This document shows positions 42,238-49,966 of a stretch of 64,000 nucleotides of DNA, piece after piece. The notes under the pieces were generated by a model that did no database searches, was not told the origin of the DNA, and saw only the letters and a program-made list of their open reading frames with translations. A program made the translations under genes and the position numbers. Source of the DNA: Sinorhizobium sp. 6-70 (GTDB lineage: Bacteria > Pseudomonadota > Alphaproteobacteria > Rhizobiales > Rhizobiaceae); assembly GCF_030124375.1 (NCBI RefSeq), contig NZ_JASKLS010000013.1:112026-176025 (forward strand), given 5' to 3'. The first letter of the stretch is position 1. Every line of letters starts with the position of its first letter.

Positions 42238-42750
42238 ATGAGCATGCGCGAAAAAATCGAACAGGCGGCGGCGGCGTATCCGGACCAGCGCTCGGCGATC
42301 ATGCCGGCGCTTGTGATCGCACAGAAGGAGCACGGCCATCTGCCCGGTCCCGTGCTGGAGGAGGTTGCCGACATCCTCGGCGTCGAGCGGATCTGGGTCT
42401 ATGAGCTCGCGACCTTCTACACGCTCTTCCACACCGAGCCGGTGGGTATGTTCCATCTGCAACTCTGTGACAATGTCTCCTGCATGCTGTGCGGATCGGA
42501 GAACCTCCTGAAGCATATGGAGGGGGCGCTCGGCATCAGAAAGGGCGACACCACGGCGGACGGGCTCTTCACCCTTTCGACCGTCGAATGCCTCGGCGCC
42601 TGCGAGATGGCCCCGGTGATGCAGGTCGGCGACGATTACCACGGCAATCTCGATGTCGCGCGGCTGGACGCCCTTTTGGAAAGCCTTCGCGCTGGGGCGG
42701 GGCGTGTCGCGGGCGATGAGCATGCGTCTCAGCCATTGCCGGGAGAGTAG
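42238..42750 (+). CDS. nuoE: NADH-quinone oxidoreductase subunit E
   Basis: [2Fe-2S] subunit N1a of the NADH-oxidising module, 170 residues. Cluster ligands C-x4-C (LCDNVSC) and C-x3-C (CLGACEMAP). Helical N-terminus (RSAIMPALVIAQKEHGHL). ATG 42238 is 15 bases after nuoD. Confidence 0.94.
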   Translation: MSMREKIEQAAAAYPDQRSAIMPALVIAQKEHGHLPGPVLEEVADILGVERIWVYELATFYTLFHTEPVGMFHLQLCDNVSCMLCGSENLLKHMEGALGIRKGDTTADGLFTLSTVECLGACEMAPVMQVGDDYHGNLDVARLDALLESLRAGAGRVAGDEHASQPLPGE

Positions 42751-42754
42751 CGCC

Positions 42755-44020
42755 ATGTTCGAGCCGGTTCTTCTCAAGAATATCGAGGCCTCGAACGGCC
42801 ATCTGCTTTCGACCTACGAGGCCGGCGGCGGCTACCAGGCGCTCAGGAAGGTGCTCAGCGAAAACACGCCTGACGAGGTCGTCGAGCTCGTCAAACAATC
42901 CAACCTGCGCGGTCGCGGCGGTGCCGGATTCCCGACGGGGATGAAGTGGAGCTTCGTGCCGAAAGGGGCCGACAAGCCGAAATATCTCTGCTGCAACGCC
43001 GACGAGGGCGAGCCCGGCACCTTCAAGGACCGGATCATCATGGAACGCGACCCCCACCAACTCATCGAAGGGCTCGCGGTGAGCGGCTACGCGATCGGGG
43101 CGGAAACTGCCTATGTCTACATCCGCGGGGAATATGTGGCGGCGATCCGTCGCCTGGAGCAGGCGATCGCCGAGGCTCACGAAAAGGGATATCTCGGAAG
43201 GAGCATTCTCGGCACGGATTTCAACTTCACTGTCCATATCCACTGTGGCGCCGGCGCCTATATCTGCGGCGAGGAGACCGCGATGCTCGAGTCACTCGAA
43301 GGCAAGCGGGCGCAGCCGCGATTGAAGCCGCCGTTTCCGGCCGTGGCCGGGCTCTATGCCAGCCCTACGGTGATCAACAATGTCGAGACGCTCGCCTGCG
43401 TGCCGCATATCGTGACGCGCGGGGCTGCCTGGTTTCGCGGCATCGGTCCGGACAAGAGCCCCGGCCCGAAGCTCTACTGCGTGAGCGGGCAGGTGAAGAA
43501 ACCCGGTCTTTACGAGTTGCCGATGGGCATACCGCTCAAGGAACTGGTCGAGGAGCACGCCGGCGGACCGCTGCCGGGACGCAAGATCAAGGCGGTGATC
43601 CCGGGCGGCGTTTCGGCGCCGGTCATACCGGAGCGCGGGCTGGAGGTGGGGATGGATTTCGATTCGCTCGCCGCCGCCGGTTCGATGCTGGGCTCGGCCG
43701 GCGTGATCGTGGTCGACGATTCCACCTGCATGGTCAAGGTCGCGACCCGGATCATCGAATTCTTCCACCATGAGTCCTGCGGCAAGTGTACGCCATGCCG
43801 GGAGGGCTTGAACTGGACCGTGAAGGTCCTGCGCCGGATCGAGGCCGGGGAGGGCGTGCCCGGCGACCTGGAGCAGCTAGATATGCTCTGCAAGGGGATT
43901 TTCGGCAACACGTTCTGCGCTTTGGGTGACGGCGCCGCGATGGGATTGCGGGCCGCGTTGAAGCATTTCCGCGAGGAATTCGTCGCCCATATCGAGGAGG
44001 GGAGGTGCCCGTTCCACTAA
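42755..44020 (+). CDS. nuoF: NADH-quinone oxidoreductase subunit F
   Basis: NADH/FMN-binding subunit with [4Fe-4S] N3, 421 residues. FMN/NADH motifs GRGGAGFPTGMKWSFVP and CNADEGEPGTFKDR; GAGAYICGEETAMLESLEG; cluster motif ESCGKCTPCREG with a later Cys (GNTFCALGDGAA). Start at 42755 (MFEPVLLKNI) behind GGGAGAG. Confidence 0.95.
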   Translation: MFEPVLLKNIEASNGHLLSTYEAGGGYQALRKVLSENTPDEVVELVKQSNLRGRGGAGFPTGMKWSFVPKGADKPKYLCCNADEGEPGTFKDRIIMERDPHQLIEGLAVSGYAIGAETAYVYIRGEYVAAIRRLEQAIAEAHEKGYLGRSILGTDFNFTVHIHCGAGAYICGEETAMLESLEGKRAQPRLKPPFPAVAGLYASPTVINNVETLACVPHIVTRGAAWFRGIGPDKSPGPKLYCVSGQVKKPGLYELPMGIPLKELVEEHAGGPLPGRKIKAVIPGGVSAPVIPERGLEVGMDFDSLAAAGSMLGSAGVIVVDDSTCMVKVATRIIEFFHHESCGKCTPCREGLNWTVKVLRRIEAGEGVPGDLEQLDMLCKGIFGNTFCALGDGAAMGLRAALKHFREEFVAHIEEGRCPFH

Positions 44021-44067
44021 TGCATGTCGCCCAAAAGCGTTCTGCAGTTTGGGACAACGACATGCAT
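44020..44067. repeat. Palindromic repeat inside the nuo operon, copy 2
   Basis: ATGCATGTCGCCCAAAAGCG ... TTTGGGACAACGACATGCAT: a near-perfect dyad of about 48 bases between nuoF and nuoG. Partial relative at 40909-40962. Confidence 0.75.
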
Positions 44068-44098
44068 GAAAGCAAGACGGACAGGGCTGTGAGGAAAT

Positions 44099-46675
44099 AT
44101 GGTCAGTATCACAATCGACGGACAAACGCTGGAAGTTGAGGCTGGCTCCACGGTGCTCAGTGCGGCCGAGCGTTTGGGCATCGACATCCCGACTTTCTGC
44201 TACTGGAAGCGGCTGCCGGCGCTTGCCTCGTGCCGCATGTGCCTGGTGGAGATCGAGGGGCTCAGGCGGTTGCAACCGTCCTGCGCGACCGTGGTCACCG
44301 ACGGCATGGTGATCAGGACGGACACGCCCCTAATCGAGGAGACGCGTTCGTCCATGCTCGACATGCTGCTCGCCAACCATCCGCTCGACTGCCCGATCTG
44401 CGACAAGGGCGGAGAGTGCGAGCTGCAGGACATGGTGATGGCCTACGGTCCGCGCAAAAGCGAGTTCCGCGACCCCAAGCGGGTGTTCCATTCGAAGGAC
44501 ATCCGTCTGAGCCCGGTCATCATCATGAACGTCAACCGCTGCATTCAGTGCCAACGCTGCGTCAGGATGTGCGAAGAGGTCGTCGGTGCGGTTGCTTTGG
44601 GCACGGTCGAAAAGGGGATGGATACCGCCGTCACCGGTTTCGAGGGCAGTCTTGCGAGCTGCGACCAGTGCGGCAACTGCGTCGAGGTCTGCCCCGTCGG
44701 CGCGCTGATGAGCTTCCCCTATCGCTACAAGGCGCGGCCTTGGGATCTCAACGAGACCGACACTATCTGCCCGCATTGCGGCACCGGCTGTCAACTGACC
44801 GTCGGCGCGCGCAAGGGGGAGTTCATGCGCGTCCGCTCGGACTGGGAGCACGGGGTCAACCGCGAAACGCTCTGCGTGCGCGGGCGCTTTGGCCTCGACT
44901 TCATCGAGAGCCGGGACCGGATCAAGCGACCGATGATCCGTCGTGACGGCGCGCTCACTCCGGTTTCCTGGGCGGAGGCTGGGGACTACTTGCGCCGGCG
45001 CCTCTCGGCGGTCGAGGGCAAGGCCGCAGGCGGGCTTGCCTCTGCACGCCTGCCCAACGAGGTGCTCTATCAGTTCCAGAAGCTGATGCGGACGGTGTTC
45101 CGCACCAACAATATCGACTGCTCGTCGCGCTGGTCTACGCCTTTCGATGTGCTCGGTCCGCTGGTGGCGGGTTTCTATAGCCGTGCTCCGTTGCAAGAGG
45201 TGATCGGTGGCGATTGTGTGCTCGTGATCGGCGGCAACGTGACGGAGGAAAACCCGGTCACCGAATACCTGCTGAGGGATGCCGTGCGACGTCGGCAGAC
45301 CGGATTGCTGATGCTCTCGGCGCGGCCGTCCCGCCTGGACGCCGATGCCCGTGCGGTGGTTCGCGTGCCACCGGGCGGGGAGGCGGCGAGCCTTGCGGCG
45401 GTCGTGTCCGCACTCGTGACGGCGGACGGCCAGGCCTTGCCGGGCGACGTTTCTGCCAATGTCGGCGCGACAAGGCCAGCGGTGAGCAGCGGCGCGCAGG
45501 AACGTCTGGTCTCCGCACTCGAGGAGAGCCGTCGTGTCGCCGTACTTGTCAGCATCGAGCTCCTGAGATCACCCGAAGCGCGCGCGACGCTGCAGCAGCT
45601 CAACAACCTGCTCAAGATTCTCCATCTGCTCGGCAAGCGCCCTGCGATACAGTTCCTCTTCGACCGTGCCAACCAGATGGGCGCCTGGGACATGGGCGTT
45701 CTGCCGGCGGCGCTGCCGGGGCTTCGCGCGGTCTCCGACGATGCAGCACGCACAGCGCTCGGACGGGCCTGGGGCACCGCGATTCCGTCCCAACCGGGCG
45801 CCGATCTCGACGCCATGCTGGAGCTCTCAATCGACGGGCGGATGGGTGCGCTCTACGTCGCCGGAACCGACCCCCTGATCGCCTATCCCGACCGGGATTT
45901 TGTGACGCGTGCGCTTAGCGCCGCCGATCTTTTGATCGTGCAGGATACCTTCCTCACGGAGACGGCAGGCTTGGCGGAGGTCGTCCTGCCCGCGGCGGGG
46001 TTCGGTGAGGAAGCCGGTACGTTCACCAACAACGAGGGCCGGGTCCAGACGGTTCGCAAATTCCGCGAACCAGCCTTCGAGGCGCGGGGTAATCTGGCGA
46101 TCTTCGACTTCGTCGCGGCGCTCCGCAAAGAACCGCTGCAGCCGTCGACGCAAGAGGGGATTTTCGACGAGATTGCCCGGCTCGTTCCAGCCTATCAGGG
46201 ACTGACGCAGGACGGGCTCGGCGCCGACGGTGCCTTCACGAGATCGGCCGCGCTACCTGCGGCTGGCAAGTTCTTCCCGGCGCCGCCTGTCCCGAAGGCG
46301 ACCGACCGGCTCGCGCTGGTGACCGGCAACTCGCTGTTCCACAACGGATATCTTTCCGAGCGCTCGGAGATCCTGAACACCGTTGCAGATGACCCCTATG
46401 TCGAAATGAGCGCTGAGGACGCCGCCGAGCTTGGCCTTTCGGATGGCGCCCAGGTGGTAGTGCGATCCGCGCACGGCGAACTGACGGCGAAGCTCAAAGT
46501 CAACCGGCGCTTTCCGAGCGGCCTCGTATTTGTTCCCGAGAACTACAGGGCGCTGCGCCTCAACAGCCTGATGCGGCGAAACGAATATCCATGTCCGGTG
46601 GAAGTATGCGGGGCCGCACCGGCTGTCGATAGCGCCGCTTCTACCGGCTCCGTTTTTGAGCAAGATCGAATTTGA
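44099..46675 (+). CDS. nuoG: NADH-quinone oxidoreductase subunit G
   Basis: Large peripheral subunit, 858 residues, formate-dehydrogenase-like fold. N-terminal [2Fe-2S] region (FCYWKRLPALASCRMCLVEI), histidine-ligated cluster segment (CDKGGECELQDM), then two [4Fe-4S] ferredoxin motifs CIQCQRCVRMC and CDQCGNCVEVCPVGAL, and a molybdopterin-type domain with CPHCGTGC and GGNVTEENP. It is longer than the E. coli-type in the C-terminal domain only slightly. Start 44099 has GAGGAAAT. Convergent with the CBS gene, 42 bases apart. Confidence 0.94.
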   Translation: MVSITIDGQTLEVEAGSTVLSAAERLGIDIPTFCYWKRLPALASCRMCLVEIEGLRRLQPSCATVVTDGMVIRTDTPLIEETRSSMLDMLLANHPLDCPICDKGGECELQDMVMAYGPRKSEFRDPKRVFHSKDIRLSPVIIMNVNRCIQCQRCVRMCEEVVGAVALGTVEKGMDTAVTGFEGSLASCDQCGNCVEVCPVGALMSFPYRYKARPWDLNETDTICPHCGTGCQLTVGARKGEFMRVRSDWEHGVNRETLCVRGRFGLDFIESRDRIKRPMIRRDGALTPVSWAEAGDYLRRRLSAVEGKAAGGLASARLPNEVLYQFQKLMRTVFRTNNIDCSSRWSTPFDVLGPLVAGFYSRAPLQEVIGGDCVLVIGGNVTEENPVTEYLLRDAVRRRQTGLLMLSARPSRLDADARAVVRVPPGGEAASLAAVVSALVTADGQALPGDVSANVGATRPAVSSGAQERLVSALEESRRVAVLVSIELLRSPEARATLQQLNNLLKILHLLGKRPAIQFLFDRANQMGAWDMGVLPAALPGLRAVSDDAARTALGRAWGTAIPSQPGADLDAMLELSIDGRMGALYVAGTDPLIAYPDRDFVTRALSAADLLIVQDTFLTETAGLAEVVLPAAGFGEEAGTFTNNEGRVQTVRKFREPAFEARGNLAIFDFVAALRKEPLQPSTQEGIFDEIARLVPAYQGLTQDGLGADGAFTRSAALPAAGKFFPAPPVPKATDRLALVTGNSLFHNGYLSERSEILNTVADDPYVEMSAEDAAELGLSDGAQVVVRSAHGELTAKLKVNRRFPSGLVFVPENYRALRLNSLMRRNEYPCPVEVCGAAPAVDSAASTGSVFEQDRI

Positions 46676-46717
46676 TTGGATCCAGGCCCTGCGCGCCACA
46701 CCGCCCAGCTGATCTCG

Positions 46718-47158
46718 TCAGTGATAGCGGTTCCCGCAAATGTAATCCTGCAGGTCCTGCTCCGTGCGCAACGCTTCGTCGAGCCTGTGCTTGACCACGT
46801 CGCCGATGCTGACCACGCCGACAACGCTGTCGCCTTCGAGCACCAGCACATGGCGCGTACGCCGCTGGGTCATCATCGCCATCACGTAAGGCAGCAAATC
46901 CTGTGTCGAACAGGTCGCGACACTGCGGTTCATGATGTCGACAGCCCGCATCATCGCCGCGTCGGCCCCGTATTCAGCCAGTGCGTTGCAGCAATCGCGT
47001 TCCGAAAGCGTACCCAAGTATTCCCCCGGCGCGCGGCTGACGACCACGAAGCCGATATTGCTTTCGCGAAACAGCCGGAGCACTTCCACCATCGTGTGGG
47101 CGGGCGTGACCGCAATGACCCCGACGCCCTTGTTCTTCACGATTTCGCCGACAAACAT
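46718..47158 (-). CDS. CBS-domain protein
   Basis: 146-residue protein made of one Bateman module: two CBS repeats (GVIAVTPAHTMVEVLRLFRE; IMNRSVATCSTQDLLPYVMA), with RHVLVLEGDSVVGVVSIGDVVKHRLDE ending the second. CBS pairs bind adenine nucleotides, so it may sense energy charge. ATG 47158 follows CAGGAGGCTCAG. Lies behind nuoI on the minus strand, so co-regulation with complex I is possible, but a repeat (47173-47273) separates it from nuoI. Confidence 0.88.
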   Translation of the reverse strand: MFVGEIVKNKGVGVIAVTPAHTMVEVLRLFRESNIGFVVVSRAPGEYLGTLSERDCCNALAEYGADAAMMRAVDIMNRSVATCSTQDLLPYVMAMMTQRRTRHVLVLEGDSVVGVVSIGDVVKHRLDEALRTEQDLQDYICGNRYH

Positions 47159-47172
47159 CTGAGCCTCCTGCC

Positions 47173-47273
47173 CTGCAGCGCCGTGCGTCCTTTCAAAGGC
47201 ACAAGGGTCGCGTAGCACTTTGAATTGCCGCACGATTTTACCCTCAAATCGCCTGCAATTTAAGCGGTCATGC
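47173..47273 (-). repeat. RIME-like palindromic repeat, copy 3 (degenerate)
   Basis: GCAGCGCCGTGCGTCC...GTAGCACTTTGAATTGCCGCACG...CAATTTAAGCGGTCATGC. Same module order as copy 1 but with more substitutions. Between the CBS and nuoI genes. Confidence 0.65.
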
Positions 47274-47304
47274 GCCCGCCCCGGGATCGACAACTGACGC
47301 GCGT

Positions 47305-47871
47305 TCAAGTTCGGCGGATATTCCGCCACCAGTTGTAGCCCTGCGGCTCGCTCGCCTCCACCAGAACGTCTTTTTTTGTGTTCAGCCGGGCGGCAACCAC
47401 GCCGCCGCCGGTCGCCGCCTTGCCGGGCTTCGCGAGCAGGTCGTCGCGCCCGATTACCAGGTCGCGCGAGGAGAAACTCGAGAATTCATATTGTTGGCCA
47501 AGCGCGATTGCATCGGCTGGGCAGGCGTCCTCGCACAGCCCGCAGAACAGGCACCGGGCCGTGTCGATCTCGAATTTGGCCGGGCGCCGGTTGCCCTTCT
47601 CGTCCTCGTAGGGAACGACTTCGATGCAGTCGCAGGGACAGATCCGCGCACAGAGTTCGCAGGCCACGCACTTGATCTCGCCCTCATCGTCACGTTTGAG
47701 GAAGTGATGTCCCCGATAGCGCGAATAGGGCAGCCATTTCTCCTTGTCCGGGTACTGCATGGTCACGGTTCTGGAGAACATGTAGCCGAAGGTCAGCGCC
47801 AGGGCGCTCGACAGATCGGAGAAGAACGCCCAGCCGATCCATGTTCCAGTTCTGTCTCGTGCGCGCGACAT
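47305..47871 (-). CDS. nuoI: NADH-quinone oxidoreductase subunit I
   Basis: Peripheral subunit with clusters N6a/N6b, 188 residues. Two ferredoxin motifs: CVACELCARICPCDC and CLFCGLCEDACP. N-terminal membrane-contacting helix IGWAFFSDLSSALALTFGYM. Start 47871 (MSRARDRTGTW), GAGGCGGCG before. On the opposite strand to nuoA-G. Confidence 0.94.
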   Translation of the reverse strand: MSRARDRTGTWIGWAFFSDLSSALALTFGYMFSRTVTMQYPDKEKWLPYSRYRGHHFLKRDDEGEIKCVACELCARICPCDCIEVVPYEDEKGNRRPAKFEIDTARCLFCGLCEDACPADAIALGQQYEFSSFSSRDLVIGRDDLLAKPGKAATGGGVVAARLNTKKDVLVEASEPQGYNWWRNIRRT

Positions 47872-47924
47872 CGCCGCCTCGCTGTTGCATCGTCTCCTTG
47901 GATGCAGGAAGCCGCTCCCGGCCC

Positions 47925-48911
47925 CTAGGAGAAAACAATACCCGTTATAATTATGTTCGCCATCGACAGCGGAAGCAAGACCTTCCACCCGATGGCCATC
48001 AGCTGGTCATAGCGGTAGCGCGGGAAGGTGAAGCGAAACCACATGAACAAATAGACGAAGAACGCCACCTTGAGCACGAACCAGAGGAGCGGCGGCAAGG
48101 GGATCAGCACCCCGTTCCAGCCACCGAAGAACAGGATCACCGAGAGGACCGAGACGAGCAGCATGATGACGTATTCGCTGACCATGAAGAAGGCGAAGCG
48201 GATGCCGCTGTATTCGGTGTGGAATCCGGCTCCCAGATCGCCTTCCGCTTCCGCCAGATCGAAGGGGATGCGCTGCGCTTCGGCCAGCCCGGCGACGAAG
48301 AACACGAAGAATCCGACCGGTTGGTAAAGGATATTCCAGCCATCGGCCTGGGCCCGGACGATGTCCAAAAGGCTCATGGATTGCGCCAGCATCACCACGC
48401 CGATGACAGCGAACCCCATCGGGATCTCGTAGCTGATCATCTGGGCACAGGTCCTGAGGCTGCCGAGCACGGCATATTTGCTGTTTGCGGCCCAGCCGCC
48501 GAAGATGACGCCATAAACCTCGAGCCCGATCACCGCGAAGACGAAAAGCAGCGCCACGTTCATGTTGGAAACGTAGAGGGAGATCTCGTTGCCGAGCACC
48601 GAGACGCTCTCGCCGAAGGGGATCGCGACGAACACCACAAAGGGCGGGGCGAGCGCCAGGATCGGCGCCAGCTTGAACAGGAAGCGATCGGCTTCGGCCG
48701 GGATGTGGTCCTCCTTGGTCAGGAGCTTGATGCCGTCCGCCACCGGTTGCAGCATCCCGTGCCACCCGACGCGCATCGGCCCCATCCGCTGCTGCATGTG
48801 CCCGGCGATCTTGCGTTCCAGCCAGGTCAGCGGCAAGGGCAAGAGCAAGAGCATCGCGATCAGCAACGCGACTTTGAAGAGGATCAGGCCAAGGGCGACG
48901 ATAAGTTCCAT
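47925..48911 (-). CDS. nuoH: NADH-quinone oxidoreductase subunit H
   Basis: Membrane-arm subunit that builds the quinone tunnel, 328 residues, eight helices. Conserved LTWLERKIAGHMQQRMGPMRVG, QPVADGIKLLTKEDH and EAEGDLGAGFHTEYSG-like loop (LAEAEGDLGAGFHTEY). Start 48911 (MELIVALGLI) in place of a longer frame. First of the reverse block nuoH-nuoI. The gap 48912-49247 (336 bases) holds its promoter and that of the EF-hand gene. Confidence 0.94.
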   Translation of the reverse strand: MELIVALGLILFKVALLIAMLLLLPLPLTWLERKIAGHMQQRMGPMRVGWHGMLQPVADGIKLLTKEDHIPAEADRFLFKLAPILALAPPFVVFVAIPFGESVSVLGNEISLYVSNMNVALLFVFAVIGLEVYGVIFGGWAANSKYAVLGSLRTCAQMISYEIPMGFAVIGVVMLAQSMSLLDIVRAQADGWNILYQPVGFFVFFVAGLAEAQRIPFDLAEAEGDLGAGFHTEYSGIRFAFFMVSEYVIMLLVSVLSVILFFGGWNGVLIPLPPLLWFVLKVAFFVYLFMWFRFTFPRYRYDQLMAIGWKVLLPLSMANIIITGIVFS

Positions 48912-49162
48912 GTCCGTGGCTGCTTTTCCAACGGGTTGAAACACGTGGCCGGACTTTTGCGCCGGCTAAGCACTGGCAATCTGGGCGCTGTCTATCTGCA
49001 CGGTACAACGGCGTCGCCCGAACCACAATGGGATCACAGTTCTGCCGCCGCGGCCTGTCGGTCGGTCCCACGTTACCATCGCCCGAAGCCGACGATGCGA
49101 TAGGCGACATTTCCCGACAATTTGATCCGGTGCAAGGTCGCGAGGCCGTCGCCGATCTAAGA

Positions 49163-49206
49163 TATAATGACCGCGTCATCAGCCATCGGCGAAGAACGCC
49201 GATGGC
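49163..49206 (+). promoter_or_regulatory. TATAAT box and leader hairpin before the EF-hand gene
   Basis: A perfect -10-like TATAAT at 49163-49168, with no clear -35, and a perfect 10-bp stem-loop in the expected leader (49182-49191 with 49197-49206, loop AAGAA), 42 bases before the start codon. Confidence 0.45.
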
Positions 49207-49247
49207 TTCGAACGGTTCTGACAGCCCCTGACGGGAAGGAGGAGTCC

Positions 49248-49676
49248 ATGATACCGACTGCATTACTGCGTTCGGCTGCTGTTGCCGGTCTCATCGCCCT
49301 TGGCCTGAGTGCTGGCGCCAGCGCGCAAACAACCGAGAGCGAAGAGCGTCGGCCCGACGCGCCACCTGAAGCGGAGGCGCAGCCCTCCAGCCCGGAAGGC
49401 ACGATGAGGGACGGCGACCAGCCTCGCGAGCGGGATATGATGGGCCAGGACATGATGGGCCAGGACATGGGTAGGGGCATGATGGGGCGCATGCCGATGA
49501 TGCACATGCGCGGGCACATGATGAAGATAATGTTCGCCATCGCCGATGCGGACGGGGACGGCAGCCTCTCTTTCGATGAGGTGACGGCCATCCACAAGCG
49601 GATCTTCGACAAGGTGGATGCCAACAAGGACGGGAAGGTTTCTGTCGAAGAGGTTCAGGCGTTCATGCGGCCCTAG
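49248..49676 (+). CDS. Exported EF-hand protein with Met/His-rich segment
   Basis: 142-residue secreted protein. Signal peptide (AVAGLIALGLSAGASAQ, cleavage after residue 27), acidic Pro-rich linker, a Met/His-rich stretch at about 64-92 (DMMGQDMMGQDMGRGMMG, then MPMMHMRGHMM) suggestive of copper or other metal binding, and two EF-hand loops: DADGDGSLSFDE (100-111) and DANKDGKVSVEE (124-135). ATG 49248 follows AAGGAGGAG. Likely periplasmic calcium-binding or metal-stress protein; named function unknown. Confidence 0.85.
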   Translation: MIPTALLRSAAVAGLIALGLSAGASAQTTESEERRPDAPPEAEAQPSSPEGTMRDGDQPRERDMMGQDMMGQDMGRGMMGRMPMMHMRGHMMKIMFAIADADGDGSLSFDEVTAIHKRIFDKVDANKDGKVSVEEVQAFMRP

Positions 49677-49800
49677 ATCACGATGATTTTGGGTTGAATC
49701 GACCCAAAATCATAAACGTGCTCGATTTCGACAAGCTAGCGCGGGATGCGGCCGGAAACCGGCAACACTTTTCCCTGTCCCGCTCTGGCCGAGGAGCGTT
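49677..49800. repeat. Rhizobial intergenic repeat with long hairpin
   Basis: Immediately behind the EF-hand stop: ATGATTTTGGGT (49683-49694) pairs perfectly with ACCCAAAATCAT (49702-49713). Then AGCGCGGGATGCGGCCGGAA and CACTTTTCCCTGTCCCGCTC form a looser dyad. It could end EF-hand transcription. Confidence 0.65.
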
Positions 49801-49808
49801 CAGTCTTA

Positions 49809-49830
49809 GCGTCCCTTGTACAAGGGACGC
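49809..49830. repeat. Perfect 22-bp palindrome
   Basis: GCGTCCCTTGT at 49809-49819 followed by its exact reverse complement ACAAGGGACGC at 49820-49830, no loop. Could be an operator or part of the surrounding repeat cluster. Confidence 0.6.
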
Positions 49831-49848
49831 GGGCCGCCGTCCCTCCGC

Positions 49849-49948
49849 GATCATTTCATTGTTTCATTGAAACAGTGAAATGATCTAACTCTTTGAAACT
49901 ACGCAAGTACGGACGGAAAACCGCTACACACTTTTCCTGGAATTGCTT
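49849..49948. repeat. Rhizobial intergenic repeat, inverted copy of 25677 element
   Basis: Hairpin GATCATTTCA...TGAAATGATC (49849-49885), then GGACGGAAAACCGC and CACTTTTCCTGGAATTGCT, the reverse complement of the AGCAATTCCAGGAAAGTG core seen at 25677. Occupies the space behind the helicase gene. Confidence 0.75.
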
Positions 49949-49966
49949 CTCGGTGACCGTCGCCCC

